From Trichosporon coremiiforme (Eukaryota > Basidiomycota > Tremellomycetes > Trichosporonales > Trichosporonaceae), in assembly GCA_039545355.1 (NCBI GenBank), contig BCJJ01000029.1, forward strand, positions 372,001-436,000: a stretch of 64,000 nucleotides of DNA. Direction: 5' to 3'. The notes beneath the pieces were generated by a model, which was not told where the DNA came from, ran no database searches, and saw only the letters and a program-made list of their open reading frames with translations. Position numbers and translations under genes: made by a program. Below are positions 31,293 to 42,461 of this stretch, piece after piece. Each line of letters starts with the position of its first letter. Position 1 is the stretch's first letter.

Positions 31293-34200
31293 ATGGCCGA
31301 CCCGGCCTCCCAGCAGGGTCCCTCCCCACCGGTCTCGGCGGACAGTGGTCGCTCACGCCGCTCTCCGCAGAAGGCCGTCACTCCGAGGTCTACTCGTTCG
31401 TCGACCTCTGCGAATGCCGCTGGCTCATCGGCCGCAAGCCAGCTGCCCTCCCAGCCGCAGCTTCCCCAGTCGGCGTCATCGTCGGTCCAACCTTCTCCGA
31501 CCAAGGCGAAATCTGAGATCAGGAAAAGGAAGCCCATCTTCGTGACCTGCACGAACTACCCCGAGTCTGGGCCTGCTCCCCCGCCGCAACAGCCTGTCGT
31601 CGAGGACGGCTCGGACCTGAAGCGGAGCCAGCGTCGATCAAAGGTCGAGGCTCTCAGCAAAATTGATCGTGCGGGCACACCGACGACGGTGGCGAGTGGG
31701 CCCACTGCGACGTCTTTTGTGCCCCCTCCCCCGCCGCCGGCTGGACCATCAGTGCAGCGGAATCCGCTCAAGCGGCCTCGTGTCGTCAACCCTCCCTTCG
31801 ATCTGAAATCCGTCCGCACCGAGGCTCCACCCGATCCCGGACCTAGCAATGAGCCCCGTCTCTTCGGCATCCCCACCTGTCCGACGTATCACCCCACGCC
31901 GGAAGAGTTTGTCGACCCCATGGCTTATATGGAGCGGATTGCACCGGAGGCGAAGAAGTATGGCATCTGCAAGATTGTCCCACCGCCAGGATGGCATATG
32001 CCCTTCGAGCTCGACACGGATGTCTTCCGCTTCACTACCCGCCTCCAGCGTCTCAACTCGATCGAGGCCGCTTCCCGCGCCAAGGTCAACTTCCTCGAGC
32101 AGCTTTCCATGTTCCACAAGCAGCAGGGTGATGTCAACGCATACATTCCAAAGGTTGAGCACAGACTCCTCGACCTTTGGAGGCTACGAAAAGAGGTCAA
32201 CAAGCTCGGCGGCATCGACGAGGTGAACCGGTTAAAAGCCTGGCCCAAGATCACCGCTGAGCTTGGCTTCAATACGACATCCACGGCGCAGGTCAAGACC
32301 GCATACACCCGCATCGTTCAACCATTCGAGGCTTGGGCCTTGAACGCAAAGGCCTACCCCGAGTCTCCTGGGACTGTAAACGGCACCCCCTTCCCTGGCA
32401 GCGCCAATGGGAGTGCGAACAAAAGCCGTATGTCTGGCATCAAGGCAGCTTCGCCACCGACACCGACCGTGAAGAAGACGAGGCAGCATGCTCCACCTCT
32501 TGCTAACGGCAATGGTGCTGGGCCCAGCACTGCCGCCAGTCGTCGTGTCACCCGTTCGTCACCCCGCTCCCGGATGGGGGCTGAAAACCAGTCCTCGCCT
32601 GCCCAGGCAAAGTCTTCCACTCAGAGTCAGGCACACTCGGAAGCGTCCGGTAGTGCACCCTTAGCGCCTCCCGCGACTACGCCCATCAAGATCACACTCA
32701 ACCTGAGTGGCCTAGGAGCTGCAAAGCAGAATGCTTCCTCCAAGCAGCCGAGCAGCTTTGGCAGCGACAGCGAGCTCAGTGAGCTGAGCGAGCCCGAGTC
32801 TTCCGTCGCCGGGTCCCAGACGTCCACGCCCGAACAGCCCATCAAATATGAGAAGGGTGATGTAAGTATGCCCCTCCGTATTAAACTGACGTTGAAGGTC
32901 TGTGAGATCTGCAGCCTAGGCAACAACGCTCCCAAGATCCTTCTGTGTGATGGATGCGATCGCGGATTCCACACGTTCTGTCTCGACCCTCCCCTCCAGG
33001 ACATTCCCGCCGACGAGTGGTACTGCACTGCGTGTCTGCTGGGAACTGGAGACGATTACGGATTCGACGAGGGCGAGGAGCACTCCCTGCCTTCCTTCCA
33101 GGCCCGTGACACCGCCTTCACCGAGGCGTGGTTCAACCGGTATAACCCGACCTACTCGCCGGACGGGCAGTTCACTAGGAAGATCGGTAACGCTGTGGTG
33201 TCTGAAGCAGACGTGGAACGTGAGTTCTGGCGCCTCGTCGAGAGCCAGGACGACACTGTCGAGGTTGAGTATGGAGCCGACGTGCACTCGACGTCGCACG
33301 GTAGTGCCGCGCCGACCGTCGAGACCAACCCGATGAGCCCATACGCGCGCAGCCCGTGGAACCTTAACAATATGCCGATCCTGCGCGAGTCGCTTCTGCG
33401 CTACATCAAGTCCGACATCTCCGGAATGACCGTCCCCTGGATCTACGTCGGTATGCTCTTCTCAGCCTTCTGCTGGCACAACGAAGACCACTACACCTAC
33501 AGTGTCAACTACCAGTTCTGGGGTGAGACCAAGACGTGGTACGGAGTGCCGGGACATGATGCCGAGAAGTTCGAGGCTGCAATGAAGAGCGAGGCGCCTG
33601 AGCTATTCGAGCGTCAACCGTCTCTGCTCTACCAGCTCGTCACGATGATGAACCCTGGCCGCGTAAAGGAGGCGGGCGTTGACGTCTACGCCTGTGATCA
33701 GCGACCAAACGAGTTCGTCATCACCTTCCCGAAGGCGTACCACTGCGGCTTCAACCACGGCCTGAACTTCAACGAGGCTGTCAACTTTGCTCTGCCTGAC
33801 TGGCTGCCGGACGCGAAGGAGTCTGTCGTGCGCTACAAGCAGCACGCCAAGGCGCCGGTGTTCTCGCACAACGAGCTCCTGATCACCATCACGCTTTACT
33901 CTGACACGATCAAGACGGCGATCTGGCTGTTAGACAGTCTGAAGGAGATGGTGGCTGAGGAGACAGAACGGCGTGACAAGCTTCGTCTGTCCATGCCCGG
34001 CATTCCGGAGACGCTCGTGGAGGAGGATGTGCCGGAGGAGCAGTACCAGTGCTTCGTGTGCAAGGGCTTCTGCTACCTGTCTCAGGTGACGTGTTCCTGC
34101 ACCCCGCACGTCGCGTGTCTGGATCACTACGACATGCTCTGCCAGTGCCCAGCTACGAAGCGCACGATGCGTAAGCGATTCTCTGAGATCCACCTCGACG

Positions 34201-37025
34201 AGATCCTTACCACCGTCGCCTCCCGTGCCTACGTCCCATCGCAGTGGCAGGACCGCCTTCAGGAGGTCCTCGACAACCCGCGACCTCCGATCAAGAAGCT
34301 GCAGCAGCTTGTGGCTGACGGAGACCGCGTGCCTCACCGCCTCGAGGGTCTCGACGACCTCCGGGACTTTGTCGCTCGCGCAAACGTGTGGCTCGAGCGC
34401 GCATCTGCCATCACAACGCGGAAGAACACTTCTCGCCGGAGGAAGGGGCGCCAGAGCGAGGTCGTCTTGGAAGATGACGGGGTGGATCGCAGCCCCGCTG
34501 CTATCAACGGTCTCCTGACTGAGGTCGAGCGGCTCGGGTTCGACGCTCCGGAGATTGCCCAGCTGTCGGAGATGGTCTCGTCTACCGAGGACTTCCAGAA
34601 GGAGGCTGCTGCCATCCTTTCGAAGACAGACGACGAGCTCGACTACGACCAGTGCCGCACTGCCTTGATTCTCGGCCAGAGCCTGAACGTCGAGCTGCCC
34701 GAGGTTGCTCAGATCTCCAAGATCGTGTCCCGCTTGCAATGGTATCACAAGGTCGAAGAGGAGGTCGACGACCGCATGCTTCAGTACTCGGATATTGTTA
34801 AGCTCTTGGAGGACGCGGAGAACTTTGGAGTTCCGTCCGACCACCCCGGCGTTGTGGAGCTGCGCAAGCGCGAAGAGACCGGTCGCGTCTGGAAAGAGAA
34901 GGCTGAGGCACTTCTCGCCTCCCCGGACATCACCGTAGACAAGATCTCTGAGCTCATCGACGACCAGGAGCTCACTCCCACCGCGGGCGATCTTATGCGA
35001 CAGCTCGAGAACATTCGTAAGACGGTTCAGAGCTGGGAGGCGGCTGCGAAGCTGCAGCTGTCGCCCGCCGGCACTATTGGCGGCGCCACCCGCCTTTGCA
35101 AGCAGGTCAAGGCTGCCCATGGCCCGCTTCGTCGCATCCACATTCCCGAGGTGGAGAAGTTGCAAGCGGAGCTCGAGTTCAACGCCCAATGGTCTGAAGG
35201 CTTGGCTGGTCTGTTCGATGTTCCCGCCAACAAACTCAACCACACCCTTAACATGCTGGTAAACGAGCTTGAGGATCACCTCGACCCTTCCGATGACACG
35301 CCGAACGACGAGCACACCTGCTTCTGCCGCGGCGCTGCCACTGCTCACATGGTCACCTGCCCCGCGTGCTACGGCGAGTACCACCCTAAGTGCGTCGGTA
35401 TCAACGCCAAGTCAGCTTCGGCCATCGCATCGGCATCTGCCGACTTTGTGTGCCCCATGTGCCAGAACCTGCAGTACGACGACCGACCGTCGCTGCACGC
35501 CCTCGGCATGTACGCGGACCCCACCAAGTGGAACTTTGTCATCATACCGGCCGAGTTTGCGCTGCTCGAGCGTGCCATGAACGTGGCCGTCCGCTACGCC
35601 TGCCTACTCGTGCCCTTCTGTGATCCGCAGGAGAACTCGAAGCCTGTGCGGGAGCTGGCGCTAGTCTCTCATCTTCTTCGAAAGCTTTGGGTGCTTAACG
35701 TGCGATTCGACGCTGTGAACGATGAGACGAGGACGATGATCGTCTTCGAGGAGTGGCTGTACCGTCGCATGCGTGTCGCTCTCGACGCCGAGCACGCAAG
35801 CAGCGGCCCGCGGACGAGCGTCGGCGGAGGAGGTCGCATCCGTGCGCGCAAGCCGCGGTTCCAGCTGGAAGGCATCAACCCTCACGAGTTCTCCTGTCTA
35901 TGCACGACGGAGCCACTTGACCACCTGCTTAAGGTGCGGTGTGGCAAGTGCGAGCAGGGCTACCATCTGTCGTGTGTCAAGGCTCCCATCAGCCAGGCAA
36001 ACGCTGAAGGCGGCGGTTGGCGGTGCCCGTTCTGCATCGTCAAGAGCGGCAAGGCGCCTCCTCGCGGGCTCGACATCCGGATCCAGATGGATGACAAGAC
36101 CGGAACGGACGAGTACATCGACTGGAGGCAGTCACTGTTCACCTACGCCGACGAGCCCATCATCTGCCACCTGCCGCCGAACCCCGAGTCCGTGACTCTC
36201 ATCTGCAGCAAGTATCTGCCGCCTTCGGTGCCCGACAATTTCGAGCGACCTGTCTGGGTTGAGCAGGGAGAGGTCGAGTCGAAGCGTAAGCGCCGAAAGA
36301 CCGACCCCGCGCCCAAGCCGGCTCCTGTCGCTCCGACCAGCGCGACTTCCACGCCCGCGGGTGCCCGTGCCCCTTCTCAGCCTGCCCGAGCAGTGACCCA
36401 GCCTAACACGCCGGCATCGCTGCCCGTCGCTAACGGACACGGCGCAGCTCGACCGCTTAACGGACGCGTCCCGAGCTTCGCTTACAGCCCGCATGCCCCG
36501 TCTGACCCCTCGCTGTCCAGCACGGCGAACGGCGGCAAGCTATTCTACTCAAACCCCCCGCCCGTCTCGCCATTCGACCGCAAGCCGTCGCTTACGATGG
36601 CGTCCCCGGTCCCGTCGACGTCGGGTACTCCCCCTCTGCACCGCTCGCACCTGGGTGGTGCCCCGACCATGAACGGCTCCCCTGGACCGCGGTCCATTTC
36701 TCCTCTGCCGCTCGGTGCCCGGCCGCCGCAGCGCACTCCCTCGTTCCACTCTCCTGGCGCACCGCCGCCGACGGCGCAGCCGGTGGCCCCGATCCGGAGC
36801 CCAGCCAGGGAGCAGCAGCCTAACGGGCACCCTACTCTGCCGCCGGTCGAGTCATCTGTGCCGGCCAAACGGTCGCTCCTCGCCGTCGACGAGCCCCTCG
36901 CGGGACCGGACGCGAAGCGCCCCGTGCCCAACAGCCCGGCGCCGGCTCCCGCTCCGGCCGCCCAGGCCACTGCGCCTGCGCCCTCGCCCGTTGCGGCGCT
37001 TTCGGGCCGCGCCGGATCTGTTTAA
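31293..37025 (+). CDS. KDM5: KDM5/JARID1 histone H3K4 demethylase
   Basis: An almost uninterrupted frame of 1,910 codons from the first in-frame ATG; a 36-nt in-frame intron (32862-32897) is likely, giving 1,898 aa. KDM5 enzymes remove methyl groups from H3K4me2/3 in the nucleus using Fe(II) and 2-oxoglutarate. Domains in order: JmjN (about 188-230, GIPTCPTYHPTPEEF), ARID (about 255-345, LWRLRKEVNKLGGIDEVN), PHD1 (about 535-580, CEICSLGNNAPKILLCDGCD), JmjC (about 690-845) with iron ligands in CWHNEDHYTYSVNY (His, Glu) and HCGFNHGLN (His), a C5HC2 zinc finger (CFVCKGFCYLSQVTC), the PLU-1 helical region, PHD2 (CFCRGAATAHMVTC) and PHD3 (CLCTTEPLDHLLKVRCGKC). The tail is Pro/Ser-rich. All Fe ligands are present, so it should be active. 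It has more PHD fingers than yeast Jhd2 and resembles animal KDM5 in layout. Confidence 0.96.
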   Translation: MADPASQQGPSPPVSADSGRSRRSPQKAVTPRSTRSSTSANAAGSSAASQLPSQPQLPQSASSSVQPSPTKAKSEIRKRKPIFVTCTNYPESGPAPPPQQPVVEDGSDLKRSQRRSKVEALSKIDRAGTPTTVASGPTATSFVPPPPPPAGPSVQRNPLKRPRVVNPPFDLKSVRTEAPPDPGPSNEPRLFGIPTCPTYHPTPEEFVDPMAYMERIAPEAKKYGICKIVPPPGWHMPFELDTDVFRFTTRLQRLNSIEAASRAKVNFLEQLSMFHKQQGDVNAYIPKVEHRLLDLWRLRKEVNKLGGIDEVNRLKAWPKITAELGFNTTSTAQVKTAYTRIVQPFEAWALNAKAYPESPGTVNGTPFPGSANGSANKSRMSGIKAASPPTPTVKKTRQHAPPLANGNGAGPSTAASRRVTRSSPRSRMGAENQSSPAQAKSSTQSQAHSEASGSAPLAPPATTPIKITLNLSGLGAAKQNASSKQPSSFGSDSELSELSEPESSVAGSQTSTPEQPIKYEKGDVSMPLRIKLTLKVCEICSLGNNAPKILLCDGCDRGFHTFCLDPPLQDIPADEWYCTACLLGTGDDYGFDEGEEHSLPSFQARDTAFTEAWFNRYNPTYSPDGQFTRKIGNAVVSEADVEREFWRLVESQDDTVEVEYGADVHSTSHGSAAPTVETNPMSPYARSPWNLNNMPILRESLLRYIKSDISGMTVPWIYVGMLFSAFCWHNEDHYTYSVNYQFWGETKTWYGVPGHDAEKFEAAMKSEAPELFERQPSLLYQLVTMMNPGRVKEAGVDVYACDQRPNEFVITFPKAYHCGFNHGLNFNEAVNFALPDWLPDAKESVVRYKQHAKAPVFSHNELLITITLYSDTIKTAIWLLDSLKEMVAEETERRDKLRLSMPGIPETLVEEDVPEEQYQCFVCKGFCYLSQVTCSCTPHVACLDHYDMLCQCPATKRTMRKRFSEIHLDEILTTVASRAYVPSQWQDRLQEVLDNPRPPIKKLQQLVADGDRVPHRLEGLDDLRDFVARANVWLERASAITTRKNTSRRRKGRQSEVVLEDDGVDRSPAAINGLLTEVERLGFDAPEIAQLSEMVSSTEDFQKEAAAILSKTDDELDYDQCRTALILGQSLNVELPEVAQISKIVSRLQWYHKVEEEVDDRMLQYSDIVKLLEDAENFGVPSDHPGVVELRKREETGRVWKEKAEALLASPDITVDKISELIDDQELTPTAGDLMRQLENIRKTVQSWEAAAKLQLSPAGTIGGATRLCKQVKAAHGPLRRIHIPEVEKLQAELEFNAQWSEGLAGLFDVPANKLNHTLNMLVNELEDHLDPSDDTPNDEHTCFCRGAATAHMVTCPACYGEYHPKCVGINAKSASAIASASADFVCPMCQNLQYDDRPSLHALGMYADPTKWNFVIIPAEFALLERAMNVAVRYACLLVPFCDPQENSKPVRELALVSHLLRKLWVLNVRFDAVNDETRTMIVFEEWLYRRMRVALDAEHASSGPRTSVGGGGRIRARKPRFQLEGINPHEFSCLCTTEPLDHLLKVRCGKCEQGYHLSCVKAPISQANAEGGGWRCPFCIVKSGKAPPRGLDIRIQMDDKTGTDEYIDWRQSLFTYADEPIICHLPPNPESVTLICSKYLPPSVPDNFERPVWVEQGEVESKRKRRKTDPAPKPAPVAPTSATSTPAGARAPSQPARAVTQPNTPASLPVANGHGAARPLNGRVPSFAYSPHAPSDPSLSSTANGGKLFYSNPPPVSPFDRKPSLTMASPVPSTSGTPPLHRSHLGGAPTMNGSPGPRSISPLPLGARPPQRTPSFHSPGAPPPTAQPVAPIRSPAREQQPNGHPTLPPVESSVPAKRSLLAVDEPLAGPDAKRPVPNSPAPAPAPAAQATAPAPSPVAALSGRAGSV

Positions 37026-37315
37026 AACGATACTCCATAGGTTATATATACAGCCTTGTATGATGACATGTACCTGTACCAGAATGCGCTATCCAACTTG
37101 ATACCTTCATCACCGCGGAGGCAGATACGGATGTGGCATTTTCGCTGCTCTTGTCACACCACTCTCGCAAACTTACTCTGCCATCCTCTGCAAGCCACAC
37201 CCACGTTTTCGACCTCTCTCCATCCACACATCAACGATGCATGCATACGTCTCTCTCCAGCGATGCAGGAGCGGCAGAGGCTCACGTGACACCCAGTCCG
37301 AATGCCTGCATGCCC

Positions 37316-37426
37316 TCTTCGCTAGTATATCGGTTAGTATAATCGCCTCTCAATACCGAGAGATCCTCAGCTCCTCTGGGCTGAAAGGGTGTGCGATAGA
37401 GCAGGGTTCGACTCCCTGGCGGAGAA
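37316..37426 (+). tRNA. tRNA-Glu(CUC) with intron
   Basis: The gene folds as a tRNA: acceptor arms TCTTCGC (37316-37322) and GCGGAGA (37419-37425), D arm with GTAT stems and CGGTTA loop, anticodon stem ATCGC (37342-37346) with GCGAT (37393-37397), anticodon CTC at 37349-37351, and T arm CAGGG-TTCGACT-CCCTG (37402-37418). A 39-nt intron (37353-37391) follows base 37, the standard place for nuclear tRNA introns. Internal Pol III B box GGTTCGACTCC is intact. It lies about 290 bases downstream of KDM5. Confidence 0.9.
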
Positions 37427-37449
37427 GAGAGTTTCTCAGAGGACTCGTC

Positions 37450-37453
37450 TTTT
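37450..37453 (+). terminator. Pol III T-run terminator of tRNA-Glu
   Basis: A TTTT run 24 bases past the tRNA end, followed by a TTTT-like run at about 37458, matches a Pol III stop. Confidence 0.55.
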
Positions 37454-40128
37454 ACTCTTTTGGTGGTTGGGAAAGGTGGCGGGGAGGTTGCTGGCTTGTG
37501 CGGTGGCACTGTGAGCCGTCGGGTGGTGGGGGAGGGGGGACGGTGATAGATGATCGAATAATGTTGAGGGTGAGGGCTCCTGAAGCGTTCCTGCCAAGCG
37601 CAGTGTTGTGAGAGGTGTCGACCGATGAATGGAACGTGCGGAGCGAGGAAGTGCTGGTGATGTTCATTCTGTGTGCGTGGGTCGATCGTGTTCTAAGATT
37701 GTGGCTCGTGAAGAGCCATGAAGCCCCTCCGGCGGTGACTACCCCGTTGTTGGCCCGGAACAATGCTGAACGATTGATCCTCTATGGAGCGAGCTACGAA
37801 GTGACGACAGTCTGCTGTCTTGATTCAATTTGGCGTGCGAGGGCGCCATCTCAGCGGCTGATACGCACCGAAGCAGCGACCGCTTCTCCGAAGGTGACTA
37901 CCCCGTTCTTGGCGTGGATCGGCATTGCGCATAGCTCTCTCCTTTGCACGTGCATGTCCATGCAAAGAATAATCTCCGCCGTGGGACGTTCTGTGTACAT
38001 CGTGTGTTCGGAGTGGAGCTCATCGAGTGTTCCACTTCAATCGCCGACGTCGTCACACGTGTGGACCACCATCCGTGCTTTTCTGCCAGCTCCACTCACG
38101 AGATCTGCGGAGACGACACAATGAAATGACACGATGACGCGCGCGACACATTGCCCATAGGTGTCCATGCAGAAAGCGAAAAGGGGTTTCATGTGTCCCA
38201 ATCTCGTGCCGCCGATCGTGATCGACCATCCCTTGGCACCGAGTCGACATGCATGCCAGGAGCTGCGGCGCATGCGGCGACAATCACCAAGACATCCGTG
38301 TCGTCTTTCGTCTTTCGTCTTCCTCCCGCCTCCATCTGCCGCTCCCGACCGCGCCAATCGTGGAGTTCCGTGTCTCGAGCAAGGAATTTGTCCGACTTCC
38401 CGCCAGCGGACGAGGACGAGTGTTATCACCATCTCTCCATTCTCGCCGAAGAACAGTGGCATATTCTACGTCATGCACAGCCATCTGGTTACTCAACACC
38501 CACCGAAGTGCATCGGACATGCCCCACCACATGATCCCCGAGCGCAGCATCGGTCCCGACTTGGACTCTCTCGACAACGCGAAGTGCCACAAGATCGACC
38601 GTGGGAACTCTCTCATGCGGACGTCGGGTCCGACCAGGACGCTTACGACTTCGTCAACTCCAGCCATTCTGACTCCACCTCCTCTAAATAGAACAAGAAG
38701 GCTATGCCCACTGACTGCGGGCGATCGATCAGTCTCATTCCACGACTGTACACATGCTACACATGCATACGAGTGGAGCGTGCGTCTTTACTATTGCACC
38801 AAGCGACACAAGAGCACTCGAGCTTCCGGATGGAAAACTCTAATCGGGCGGTAGATCTCGCAGCCAGGCGGTGCTCGCTTGACTCGCTTCGGTCGCTGCA
38901 CCCTTCCCTCCGTACGAAGTTTACGATGATACCGGGATCTTCGCAGTTTCCGCTCAAGTGTGCAGTGTGCGCAGCCGGTCCAGCCCATGGCCATGCCAAC
39001 ACCTGACAACAATTAACCAATGCAGACAACCATGCACAGGTGTGCGCTCTGCGGAAGAGACGTGCACGCCACCTGCTGCACCCGATGCCGATGCATCCGA
39101 CGCATCCGGTCCAGACCCATACGGTAGAGCCCCAGTTCTACCGATCGGGATCTGGTCCTTGTGATCCTGTATCCTGTGCTGAATCGCCCGGCTGGACCGG
39201 CTGGACAGGCTGGCGCGCGGGCTGGACACGAGGTGGCTTGATCTGGCGTAGGTAGTGTGTCGTTGCCGTCTTCGGAAGTCGCAGAGTAAGATCTGTACGA
39301 CTGCGGATGCCCAGACTCGCCTTATGGACCATATGGGTATTGGGACGATGCACTGCCTTTTATTCTGGATCTCGACCAGTGCAATCAGTGTGCTGCGACG
39401 ATGAATTGCAAGACGGCGAGTACGAGGAGAAGCGATGGGAACACTCTCTCTTGAGCTGCCGGAAACCGATGCGCTACCGAGGTCCAGCGCGAGCCAGCTG
39501 GTCAGCGATGCTCCATGCCACAAGTGCGCTCGACTCCCCGTGCAGCTCATGCAGTCAGTGCACACTGCCCTCGCCGCCCTCGCTTCGCTCATGCAGCTTC
39601 GTGCCGCCTTCGCAAGGGTTATCATAAAGTTCATAATCATACAGCTATCTACTCCAGAGCCGGACGGCACAGGAACCTATCACTAGGCTTGCCAGCATGG
39701 CTGGTTCACGGGATGGTTGAGGCGGTGCGGGAGTCTGGTTAAACGAATGTACGTGTGGTAGCGGGGGGACGTTGTGAAGAGGAAGAGAAAAGCACAGTTG
39801 AAGTGTGTGGGGTGTGTGTGTGTGTGGTTTGTATGTGTGTGAAAGCGTAGTGGGATGAGGGGATGAAAGAGGTGGAAGTGGGGTCTAGCTATCAAAGCCG
39901 TCTTAACCCTTGGTCCGAGCCTGTGCGGGGCACAGGTCCTCAGTTCATGTTTCTCTGCCGCGCAAGCGGCGGCGCTGCGTTTTGGACTAGGCTGGGCGGA
40001 GAAAGAGAATGAGGGGGACGCGGTTAAGACTCGTGGGGTAGAGCCAGAGAGGAGGATATGGTGTATGGTAGGCAGCGACAAGCATGCCATGTTCAACGGG
40101 GGGTTAGGCTCTCAGAGTGAGAAAAGCC
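37454..40128. other. 2.7-kb region without supported genes
   Basis: It lies downstream of the tRNA and at the 3' side of the zinc-finger gene. No frame here resembles a known protein. A GT-rich stretch (about 39808-39842) and short direct duplications near 39180-39230 are present. The part next to 40128 is presumably the 3' untranslated region of the zinc-finger gene. Confidence 0.4.
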
Positions 40129-40884
40129 TTAGATGAGGCCACCAGCCTCGGCGCGACGCTGCATCCGGCTCTGGGCGCGGACAACGCTGGGGCTGACGCC
40201 CTGGCGCTTAGCATCGACGAGGGGGCCATCGGAGTGGATACCCTGGCGGTGGCGCTCAAGGTCGTGAAGACGCGAGAAGGAGCGCTTGCACGACGGGTGG
40301 GGGCACTGGTGGGGCTTGGGACGCAGAGGGTCGTGCGTCTGGATGTGCGACTTGAGGTTGAACGCACGAGCGAAGCCACGGCCACAGACGTGGCACTTGT
40401 GACGCTTCTTGGGGTCGTCGGGGGTCTTGCCAGGGATGTAACCGCGGCCACCACCGTGCAGGTTGGGGATGGCGGCGGCGGGGACACCGGCGGCGAGCTT
40501 GTGGTGGTGATCGTCGGCACCGCTCGACTGCGAACCGAGGTCGAGCTCGTCGCGCTCCTCGTCCGAGTGCTGGTGGTGGCCAATGGTCGCAATGGTGGGC
40601 TTGGCGACCATGCGGGGAAGCTCGGGAACGGCAGGGGCCTGGTAGGGAGGAGTCGAAGGGTTGGGAGGCGAGGCAACCGAAGGAGCCGAGTCGGAACGAC
40701 GGGACCAGAGCGACGGGGGAACCTGACCACCGCCAGACATGTTGGGCATGCTGTTGGAGGCAGGGGCAGAAGGCATGTAGTAGGTGGCAATGGACATGCG
40801 CTGGGCGGCGGCAGCGGCGACCTGGGCAGCCTCGTGGGCCTGGAGATGAGCCTCAGCCTGAGCATGAGCGTGCATCACCTGAGC

Positions 40885-40917
<33 letters not shown>

Positions 40918-41472
40918 GAAGGACATGGTCTGGGTCCAAAGGCTGGGAGTAAAGAAAGGCTGAGGGTTGGGCTGGAGAGCAAGCATCTTCTGCTTCTGGT
41001 AGTCGTCACCAGGCATGAGCTGGTTGGCGCCGAGGATGGACACGGAGAGATCCGCCTGGGCCTGAGCAGCGAGCGCCTTGTAGTGGAGGTAGCGCTCGAG
41101 GTGGTGAGCACTAAGGGCGTCGGCAGTAGTCGAAGGGGGACCTTGCTGCTGCTGCTGGTGGAGAGACTCCTGGGTGAGGCCGAGGTTGTTGCCGAGGAGG
41201 TCGACGGTGGGGTCGAACGAGAAAGAGGCCGAGGGAGAGAGACCGGCGGCAGTCTTGGGCGAGGCAAGAGTCGTCGACTGGGGAGTAGTCGCCAAGTCAA
41301 AGCTGAGGTCCTCGAGTCCGTCGAGGTCAAGAGCGTCAAGCTGGGGCTGGCCAGAGGGGTACGAGTCGCTCGAGACGGAGAGAGGAGGCGACGGAAGGGA
41401 GGTGGGCGGGGGGTTTTTCGCGGCGACGAAGGTGGGGATCTGCGCGCTGAAAGCGAGGGTAGGGGAAGACAT
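40129..41472 (-). CDS. C2H2 zinc-finger transcription factor, polyglutamine-rich
   Basis: One exon of 447 aa. The C-terminus carries two adjacent C2H2 fingers, HKCHVCGRGFARAFNLKSH and HQCPHPSCKRSFSRLHDLER; both have all Cys/His ligands. The linker between them is unusually long (IQTHDPLRPKP). Before them is an acidic patch (HSDEERDELDLG) and a Gly/Lys-rich segment. The N-terminal half is low in complexity with Ser/Pro runs, a Q5 and a Q11 tract encoded mainly by CAG, and His/Ala/Gln-rich helices, as in fungal activators. The finger sequence recalls the calcineurin-responsive Crz1/Prz1 and Ace2 groups, but no calcineurin-docking motif is obvious, so I leave it unnamed. The long upstream region with a probable 5' untranslated intron suggests complex regulation. 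Confidence 0.88.
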
Positions 41473-41478
41473 GAGCTT

Positions 41479-42461
41479 CTAAAAGCCCAGTTGGCTGGTG
41501 GTGTAAGTCAACGAGGACAAGGGGAATATGGACTACGGATGGGAGAAAGAAAAGGCAAGACGATGGAGAATGAAGAAGAGGACAAAGAGTGTGGTAGTGG
41601 TGGTTGTAGATGTACGAGGTGGTGTGGGAGAAGTGGAACAGGGAGGAGCGGGAGGGGCGGTGTGTTTGTGTGGGCAGTGAGGGTGAGGGTGTGCGCTGGG
41701 AATAGCAGCATGCAAAAGGAGAGAGGGAGGGAGGGAGGGAGGGAGGGAGAAGGCGATGCACCGGTTTGGGTTAGGGTTGCCCTGAGGCGGCGAGCGTTGG
41801 CAGGCTCCTGGCTCAGGCTTGGCCCTAATCCACGAACTGCCCTATTACCTGGCATGGCATGCCAATGCAAAAACTATGGCCAATTTGCCCATTCTGCCCC
41901 ATTTGCTCCCGCGCGCGATTAAGACAAGGCAGGCGTCATAGCCAAGACAAGGCGACACCATGGCGACACCGTGTGTCCGCTATACCGCGGCCGATGCCCC
42001 CAAATCTGCTCCCGTCCCCCGTGCCGCCATGCTGACTCAAGGTCACAAGCGCTACCCTCCGCCGAGCAGCCAAGCACCGATATGACGCAGCCCATGCGCC
42101 CCCTCAGCCCTAGCAGCCCACGTTTCGTCTCAAGAGTGACAGCTTCACACCAAACGGCCCGTGCAGGGCAGAGCAAGGAGCGAGCGAACGAGCATATACC
42201 CCGGTCCCCGGTGTGCTGACGTGCTGCATCTACCCAATGCACACGCTGCCATCGGCCCAATCTCTCCGATCGACAAGTCACCGATTACGACCAGCCGCCG
42301 GCACGTGGAGGCACACCCGAGGCACCCGAGGCACACTCGTCCACCCACACTCTGCAAACAAGTGACCAGACGCAACCCCCGTGCCACTAAAACGAGACAC
42401 GGCGTAGCATAGAAGAGAAGGAGGAGGATGGATGCATGGATGCATGGGATGCAAGACTCAC
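41479..42461 (-). other. Probable 983-nt 5' untranslated intron of zinc-finger gene
   Basis: On the minus strand a donor (CTACAA|GTGAGTCTTG, ending the exon at 42462) and an acceptor (GGGCTTTTAG|AAGCTC, six bases before the ATG at 41472) could bound a leader intron. A TATA-like site at 42766-42775 lies a suitable distance upstream of the proposed leader exon. The join is a proposal from splice signals only. Confidence 0.4.
41717..41752 (+). repeat. GGGA tandem repeat
   Basis: Six to seven consecutive GGGA units on the + strand (C/T-rich on the sense strand of the zinc-finger gene) lie inside its proposed leader intron. Four or more GGG runs so close together could form a G-quadruplex. Confidence 0.85.

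Noticed and set aside
33930..35384. 484-codon minus strand open frame
   Set aside because: Antisense shadow of KDM5; composition mirrors its codons.
39808..39842. GT-rich run
   Set aside because: Imperfect microsatellite, not telomeric repeat and not linked to a gene.
40117..41922. 601-codon + strand frame
   Set aside because: Antisense shadow of the zinc-finger gene extended through its leader.
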